Of a stretch of DNA of 9,965 nucleotides, positions 5,847 through 9,965 are shown in pieces. Source of the stretch: Bacteroidales bacterium (GTDB lineage Bacteria > Bacteroidota > Bacteroidia > Bacteroidales > P3); NCBI GenBank assembly GCA_031271725.1, contig JAISVE010000074.1, positions 1 through 9,965 on the forward strand, read 5' to 3'. The position numbers and the translations under genes were made by a program. The notes under the pieces were generated by a model, which had not been told where the DNA came from, searched no databases, and saw nothing but the letters and a program-made list of their open reading frames with translations. Position 1 is the stretch's first letter. Every line of letters starts with the position of its first letter.

Positions 5847-7841
5847 TTATTCGCTGTTGTCGGATTTGAGTTTAGGTTTGCTAATAATGCTATTCTTGTT
5901 GCCACTGTTTTTATTACCGCTGTTTTTGTTGCCGCCAACGCCAACACTAATACTAATGCCAACGCTATTACTACGGCTTGTGTTCATGTTTGGGTTAGCG
6001 GCTCGCAGCATTTTTAGTTTCGCTTCCATCAATGCGAGTTCCTCTTTTGCTTTTTGAATTTTTACTTCAAACTCTTTTTTCAAAACATCGGCATTCTTGG
6101 AGCGTGACAAAAAGCCCATATTGTTTTCCCAAGTAAGAACATCAGCCCGCAAAGTCTGTATCTTGTTTAGCAATATTTGCATATCTCTTGAAGAAAGAGT
6201 TTCGGCGTTTTCAATTGTGTCTATCCAACGCTTTGGTCTGTCACTGCCAAGTTGTGCGAATTTTGCATCTATTTCGCTACGAAATTCTTTATAGACATTT
6301 TCTTTTTCATCGGCAGGTACAAAACCGATTTCCGTCCAACGCCGCTGAATATCCTTTATCGCCGCAATAAAAGCGTCTTTATCTTCTTTTGGGTTAAGTG
6401 TTTTTACTTCTTCTATAAGTGCTTTTTTTGCGTTGAGATTATCGTTTTCGTTTGCGTGTTGTTGCTCGTATATAATTTTTTTCTGATTGAAAAATTCATC
6501 ACAGGCAGCACGGAAACGTTCCCATATTTTTTGCGATTGCTTATCCGGCACAGGACCAATTTCCTTCCATTGGCGTTGCAATTCTTTAAGTTCGACAGTT
6601 GCCTTGCGCCAGTCTTCACGCTTTTGAGCGATAAGTTCCGCTTTTATTACAATATCAAATTTTTGTTCGTAGTTGCGTTTTCTTTCTTCCGTTAAAGACT
6701 GAAAATAATTTTTCTTGTTTTCATAAAAATTATTCATTGCAGAACGAAAACGTTCCCATACCTCATCATTAAGTTTTTCGGGAGCACGGCCGATGCTTTT
6801 CCAAATCTTCATCAATTCATCGGCTTCACTTGTTTTTTCGTTCCATTCTTTTACGGAAGAATAATTGTCGGCAAGTGCTTCCATCTTTTCGCAGAGTGCC
6901 TGCTTTGCGAGCAAGTTCTGCTGCCTTTGTTCTGCAAATTCTTCTTCTGCCTGTTTGCGTTTTTGGGCGATAGCATCGCTTACGGCTTTGAAACGTTCCC
7001 ATATTTCATCACGTTTCTCCGGCGCAACAGAGCCTGTTTCTTTCCAACGCTCGTGCAAACGGTGCAGTGCACTTGATGCCTTGTTTATATTTTCTTCAAG
7101 CAACAATGCCTCTGCATCTTCGCAGAGTTTTATTTTTTCTTCGAGATTTTTTTTGTAGTCGAGATTACGCAGTTCTACATTCATTTTAACCTTGTCGAAA
7201 AATCTGTCTGTAAGGAATTGATAGCTGCTCCAAAGGTCGTTATTTACAAGACGGCTTACCGGATGTATGCTTTTCCATTTTTCGGATAATTCTTTGAAAG
7301 AATCGTACATTGTTTTTAATGGAAGGTCACTATCCACAAGGCTACGAAGTTCGTCTAACAGTGCCTTTTTCTTAACTAGGTTTTCTTCCATAAGTTTTTC
7401 CAAATCTTCTCTTTCTTTTTTTAGAATAGTTTTGATTTGTTCGTTAACTTCACGGAAGGTGGTTTCGGTGCTGTCTTCAAAGATAAATTCACCTTTTTCT
7501 CCTTCAATTTCGTTGTAGCTGTTATATGCTTCTTGACGTAGCTCTGCTGTGAGTTCGCGATAGCGAAGTTTGAGTTGAGAGATTACCGGAGTTTGCGATT
7601 TAAGATTTCCTTCTGTTATAAAACTGCGTAGCTTTTCAACAATGTCTTCGCGGGATAATGTTGACAGTTCTGTTTCGTCAATGCGGTTTTCGTTTTGTTC
7701 GCTCTGTTCAATTTGTTCAATTGTTTCGGCAGATTGCTCTGATTGTTCAGATTGCTCCGGCATCGGGCTTTGCTCGCTCTTTTGCTCGCTCTGTGTAGCA
7801 GCAATTTCCTGTTCAGTAGGATTGATAGATTTTTCTTCCAT
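5847..7841 (-). CDS. DUF349 multi-repeat coiled-coil protein
   Basis: This is a 664-residue charged, helical, cytoplasmic protein of unknown function (no signal peptide or membrane segment). It contains five DUF349-type units, seen by the recurring pattern W-K-x-x-G-x-x-P, then W-E-R-F-R/K and a short helix: centred at about 189-217 (most diverged), 265-292, 346-376, 424-455 and 501-530. Helices between them are rich in Glu, Lys and Gln. The N-terminus (10-49) has nine E-Q dipeptides, mostly as E-Q-S. After a predicted coiled coil (about 580-612) the tail (613-664) is low-complexity and ends with three G-N-K-N-S repeats (637-651). DUF349 proteins are conserved in Bacteroidetes; their role is not established to my knowledge. 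The gene heads a two-gene unit with trmD. A -7 candidate TAACTTAG lies about 20 nt before the ATG. Confidence 0.9.
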   Translation of the reverse strand: MEEKSINPTEQEIAATQSEQKSEQSPMPEQSEQSEQSAETIEQIEQSEQNENRIDETELSTLSREDIVEKLRSFITEGNLKSQTPVISQLKLRYRELTAELRQEAYNSYNEIEGEKGEFIFEDSTETTFREVNEQIKTILKKEREDLEKLMEENLVKKKALLDELRSLVDSDLPLKTMYDSFKELSEKWKSIHPVSRLVNNDLWSSYQFLTDRFFDKVKMNVELRNLDYKKNLEEKIKLCEDAEALLLEENINKASSALHRLHERWKETGSVAPEKRDEIWERFKAVSDAIAQKRKQAEEEFAEQRQQNLLAKQALCEKMEALADNYSSVKEWNEKTSEADELMKIWKSIGRAPEKLNDEVWERFRSAMNNFYENKKNYFQSLTEERKRNYEQKFDIVIKAELIAQKREDWRKATVELKELQRQWKEIGPVPDKQSQKIWERFRAACDEFFNQKKIIYEQQHANENDNLNAKKALIEEVKTLNPKEDKDAFIAAIKDIQRRWTEIGFVPADEKENVYKEFRSEIDAKFAQLGSDRPKRWIDTIENAETLSSRDMQILLNKIQTLRADVLTWENNMGFLSRSKNADVLKKEFEVKIQKAKEELALMEAKLKMLRAANPNMNTSRSNSVGISISVGVGGNKNSGNKNSGNKNSIISKPKLKSDNSE
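5889..5933 (-). repeat. Three 15-bp tandem repeats at the 3' end of the DUF349 gene
   Basis: Units 5889-5903, 5904-5918 and 5919-5933 each encode G-N-K-N-S on the minus strand. Third codon positions differ between units, so the duplication is not brand new or the peptide is kept by selection. The unit is in frame, so copy-number change would alter only tail length. Confidence 0.85.
7695..7787 (-). repeat. E-Q-S-rich low-complexity tract at the 5' end of the DUF349 gene
   Basis: Residues 19-49 consist largely of E-Q-S and E-Q-I units encoded by repeated GAGCAAAGC- or GAACAATCT-like triplets. The tract is probably disordered and length-variable. Synonymous codons vary among units. Confidence 0.7.
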
Positions 7842-7861
7842 AATATGTTAAATACAAACTA

Positions 7862-7893
7862 CTAAGTTACGAATTATATTAAAAATTTCCATA
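7862..7893 (-). promoter_or_regulatory. Candidate promoter of the DUF349-trmD unit
   Basis: On the minus strand TATG (7893 to 7890, three of four bases of TTTG) is followed after 20 bp by TAACTTAG (7869 to 7862), one base off TAnnTTTG and preceded by CG as in the other candidates. The leader to the ATG would be about 15 nt. Confidence 0.35.
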
Positions 7894-8030
7894 ATTGCCG
7901 TCAGGTCATGCCAAAAGCATTTTATGTATTAGTAATATAATACTATCTTTCATTAATACTATGAACTATGTTGCGAATGCAGTTAATTAGGCATATATGT
8001 TTGGAATAATTTTAATGCTGGAAAGTACAA

Positions 8031-8040
8031 ACAAATTTGT
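8031..8040. promoter_or_regulatory. Perfect 10-bp palindrome over the trxB -33 element
   Basis: ACAAATTTGT is its own reverse complement and contains the TTTG (8036-8039) proposed as the -33 element. A dimeric regulator bound here would compete with sigma factor. No regulator gene is present in the window and the site is short and AT-rich, so chance is possible. Confidence 0.25.
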
Positions 8041-8067
8041 ATTTTGTCCGACTTAATCGTAAATTTA
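8036..8067 (+). promoter_or_regulatory. Candidate Bacteroidetes-type promoter of trxB
   Basis: TTTG (8036-8039) is followed after 20 bp by TAAATTTA (8060-8067), one base off TAnnTTTG. The start of transcription would lie around 8072-8074, leaving a leader of about 20 nt. The segment CTTAATCGTAAATTTA (8052-8067) matches 15 of 16 bases at the patatin promoter candidate. Confidence 0.5.
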
Positions 8068-8092
8068 CTTGTTATAACTAAAACTAAATATT

Positions 8093-9019
8093 ATGGAACG
8101 TATAAAATGTCTTATTATCGGCTCCGGTCCTGCGGGTTGCACGGCTGCGATTTATGCTGCACGTGCAGATCTTAATCCTGTTGTTTACGAAGGTTTGCAG
8201 CCGGGCGGTCAACTTACAATCACTACGGAAATTGAGAACTATCCGGGCTTTCCCGAAGGTGTTACGGGACCTGAACTTATGGATATAATGAAGAAGCAGG
8301 CACTTCGCTTTAAAACTGATTTCAGACAGGGGCTTGTTACGAAGGTCGATTTTTCAAATCGTCCTTTTAGATTGACGATAGATGATAATGTGGAAGTTGA
8401 GGCGGACACGGTTGTAATTGCAACCGGTGCGTCTGCGAACTGGCTTGGTTTGCCGAGCGAAGACAAGTTTAAAGGTCAAGGAGTTTCTGCTTGCGCTACC
8501 TGTGACGGATTTTTCTATCGCGGGCAGGATGTTGCTGTTGTGGGTGGTGGTGATACTGCAATCGAGGAGGCTGCGTATTTGAGCAATATTTGCAACAAGG
8601 TTTATATGATTGTTCGCCGTGATGTTTTCCGTGCGTCAAAGGCAATGCAGCAGCGGGCTCTTAATAATCCCAAAATTGAAATTTTATGGCATAACGTAAC
8701 GCAGGAAGTGTTGGGCGATGAATCAGGCGTTACAGGAGTAATGCTTAAAAATGTTCAAACAGGAGAGGAGAAAAAAATAGATGTTACGGGCTTCTTTGTT
8801 GCGATAGGACATACCCCGAATACCGAAGTTTTCAAAGGGCATTTGGATATGCACGAGGGCGGTTATATAAAGACTGTTGCCGGCAGTACGCAAACATCTG
8901 TACCGGGTGTTTTTGCAGCCGGTGATGTGCAGGATTTGCACTACAGGCAAGCAATAACTTCTGCAGGTACCGGCTGTATGGCTGCTATAGAAGCGGAGAG
9001 ATTTTTGCTGGCGGTGTAA
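8093..9019 (+). CDS. trxB: Thioredoxin reductase (NADPH, low-molecular-weight type)
   Basis: TrxB passes electrons from NADPH through FAD and a cysteine pair to thioredoxin, supporting ribonucleotide reduction and repair of oxidised proteins in the cytoplasm. The 308 residues are the usual length for the bacterial enzyme without a fused thioredoxin. Motifs are the FAD-binding G-S-G-P-A-G (10-15), E-N-Y-P-G-F (48-53), an A-T-G motif (110-112), the redox pair Cys134-A-T-Cys137 followed by Asp138, the NADPH-binding G-G-G-D-T-A (151-156), the 2'-phosphate-binding R-R-D-x-F-R (175-180, with Val174 where many members have His) and the FAD-binding A-A-G-D-V (275-279). These argue for an NADPH enzyme and against the ferredoxin-dependent or ferredoxin-NADP+ reductase relatives. 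The ATG at 8093 fits the family's N-terminus. It is a single-gene unit, converging on the CDF gene. Confidence 0.96.
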   Translation: MERIKCLIIGSGPAGCTAAIYAARADLNPVVYEGLQPGGQLTITTEIENYPGFPEGVTGPELMDIMKKQALRFKTDFRQGLVTKVDFSNRPFRLTIDDNVEVEADTVVIATGASANWLGLPSEDKFKGQGVSACATCDGFFYRGQDVAVVGGGDTAIEEAAYLSNICNKVYMIVRRDVFRASKAMQQRALNNPKIEILWHNVTQEVLGDESGVTGVMLKNVQTGEEKKIDVTGFFVAIGHTPNTEVFKGHLDMHEGGYIKTVAGSTQTSVPGVFAAGDVQDLHYRQAITSAGTGCMAAIEAERFLLAV

Positions 9020-9037
9020 GCGGTATTCTGCTCAAAC

Positions 9038-9955
9038 CTACACAATATTCTCTTTGCTGATACCGAATTTTTCATCGCAACCGATATTGCCTTTAGGCTC
9101 TACGTGAACTACTATATCATAGACGTTTTCTATATTTTTTCTAATACTGTCTTCAACTTTTTGAGCTATATTGTGTGCATCGACAAGCAGAAGACCTCCT
9201 TCAACCTCTATATCAAGCACCATAGAATACAGTGCTCCGACTTTGCGTACCCTAATGCCATGCGGATTCTCCGCACCGGCAACACTTTCTACCGCATTAA
9301 TAATATCCTTATAGATATTAGTATTGTCCATTCCATCCATCAGTACAAGATTTGCCGAGCGGAAAATGCCTATTGACGAATAGATAATCATAATGCTTAC
9401 AAGTATTGCCACAATAGGGTCGATTATCGGAAGTTTGAAGAAATGTGTGAAGGCAAGTCCAACAAGAACGCCTGCGGACAAAATAACATCATTGCGCATA
9501 TTTATTGCGTTAGCTTGCAGCATTGACGATTTTATGCGTTTACCTTGCCTGAATTGGTATAGTGATAATGATAGTTTACCTGCTATTGAAAAAAGTATTA
9601 TAATTATAGTCCAAAATGACGGAACTTCGAGTGTGTCGGGATGGATAAGTTTGTCTATGGAGGTTATAAGGATTTGCGCGCCCGTAAAGAATATAACGAG
9701 TGACAATATTGTTGTGGCGATGTTTTCTGCTTTTTCGCGTCCGTAGATGTATTTTTTATTTGGCGGTTTGCTTACAAAGCCGGCAGTTATCAGGATTACT
9801 ATTGATGTTACTACGTCTGTGGCAGAATCGATACCATCACTTAATACGGATAAACTGCCTGCGATTAATCCTACTGCAATTTTTGAGGCGGACAGGATAA
9901 AATTGCCCCATACGCTTATCCATGAAGTTCGTTTTAAGATTTTGTCTTTGTCCAT
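9038..9955 (-). CDS. Cation diffusion facilitator (CDF) family metal efflux transporter
   Basis: This inner-membrane transporter would export a divalent metal ion in exchange for protons. About six membrane segments are visible (around 12-33, 36-60, 78-100, 113-132, 155-172 and 177-197), followed by a cytoplasmic domain (about 210-290) with H232-G-I-R-x-R, H261 in D-A-H-N-I-A and H284-V-E-P, the usual CDF tail signature. The membrane metal site is formed by Asp43 and Asp47 (D-S-A-T-D) in the second segment and by Asn152 and Asp156 (N-M-R-N-D) in the fifth. The histidine common in zinc carriers is absent from both positions. By family rules this leans towards manganese or iron, but that is inference. 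The 305 residues are full length. The ATG at 9955 is 10 bp from the window end, so its promoter is not visible. It converges on trxB with an 18-bp gap. Confidence 0.93.
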   Translation of the reverse strand: MDKDKILKRTSWISVWGNFILSASKIAVGLIAGSLSVLSDGIDSATDVVTSIVILITAGFVSKPPNKKYIYGREKAENIATTILSLVIFFTGAQILITSIDKLIHPDTLEVPSFWTIIIILFSIAGKLSLSLYQFRQGKRIKSSMLQANAINMRNDVILSAGVLVGLAFTHFFKLPIIDPIVAILVSIMIIYSSIGIFRSANLVLMDGMDNTNIYKDIINAVESVAGAENPHGIRVRKVGALYSMVLDIEVEGGLLLVDAHNIAQKVEDSIRKNIENVYDIVVHVEPKGNIGCDEKFGISKENIV

Positions 9956-9965
9956 TGTTTTTGTG

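Larger units (their letters stand above)
7842..8092. other. Divergent AT-rich spacer between the DUF349 gene and trxB
   Basis: The 251 bp hold promoter candidates at both ends and no recognisable gene, RNA or mobile element. The middle has a 9-bp direct repeat TAATACTAT (7938-7946 and 7954-7962, 16 bp apart) and a weak TAGTA/TACTA hairpin (7930-7945), both of which could be chance in such AT-rich DNA. Confidence 0.6.

Noticed and set aside
5706..6057. Two overlapping plus-strand ORFs of 103 and 105 residues.
   Set aside because: They are antisense to the trmD start and the DUF349 3' end, and their leucine- or Asn/Ala-rich composition reflects the GNKNS repeats on the other strand.
6252..6695. 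Plus-strand ORF of 147 residues, Phe-rich and membrane-like.
   Set aside because: It is fully antisense to the well-supported DUF349 gene; runs of Phe and Leu arise from complementing Glu/Lys codons.
7930..7962. TAATACTAT direct repeat and TAGTA/TACTA hairpin as an operator.
   Set aside because: Very AT-rich and short; expected by chance in such a spacer and far from both promoter candidates.
9393..9746. Plus-strand ORF of 117 residues inside the CDF gene.
   Set aside because: Antisense to conserved membrane segments of the CDF protein; no family resemblance or start signal.
1..9965. A new defence or other multi-gene system.
   Set aside because: Apart from one ATPase fragment at the edge, all genes belong to known core or widespread families with no shared operon or system-like arrangement.

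Overview
The window looks like chromosomal DNA of a Bacteroidetes bacterium, probably of the order Bacteroidales. The evidence is: AT-rich spacers; no clear Shine-Dalgarno sequences at the starts; promoter candidates of the Bacteroidetes type (TTTG about 20 bp before TAnnTTTG, repeatedly seen here as a TAACTT core); a 540-residue group-1 PruA; a DUF349 multi-repeat protein; and a patatin fused to an outer-membrane barrel. The exact genus cannot be read from the sequence.

Layout. Positions 3-587 (+) hold the 3' end of an AAA+ ATPase of the COG1373/DUF4143 kind, cut by the window edge. Positions 588-890 are a gene-free, scarred stretch with what looks like one solitary terminal inverted repeat of an IS256-family element, a degenerate second copy of its outer part 30 bp away, and a perfectly adjacent 16-bp tandem duplication. 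pruA (891-2513, -) and a patatin/POTRA/beta-barrel protein (2609-5020, +) are divergent and share a 95-bp promoter region. A long imperfect inverted repeat (5020-5140) separates the patatin gene from the convergent pair DUF349 protein (5847-7841, -) then trmD (5163-5843, -), which are 3 nt apart and almost certainly one transcript. A 251-bp divergent spacer follows, then trxB (8093-9019, +) facing tail-to-tail a cation diffusion facilitator (9038-9955, -) only 18 bp away.

Functionally these are mostly core genes: proline/glutamate catabolism (pruA), a surface or secreted lipolytic enzyme, tRNA m1G37 methylation (trmD), thioredoxin reduction (trxB) and metal export (CDF). They do not form one pathway. 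I do not see a new multi-gene system, phage, CRISPR array, tRNA or rRNA. The items most worth a second look are the near-leaderless GTG start of the patatin gene, the promoter core shared by four genes, the composite inverted repeat at 5020-5140, the histidine-free metal site of the CDF protein, the DUF349 protein with repeat-rich tails tied to trmD, and the solitary IS256-type end.
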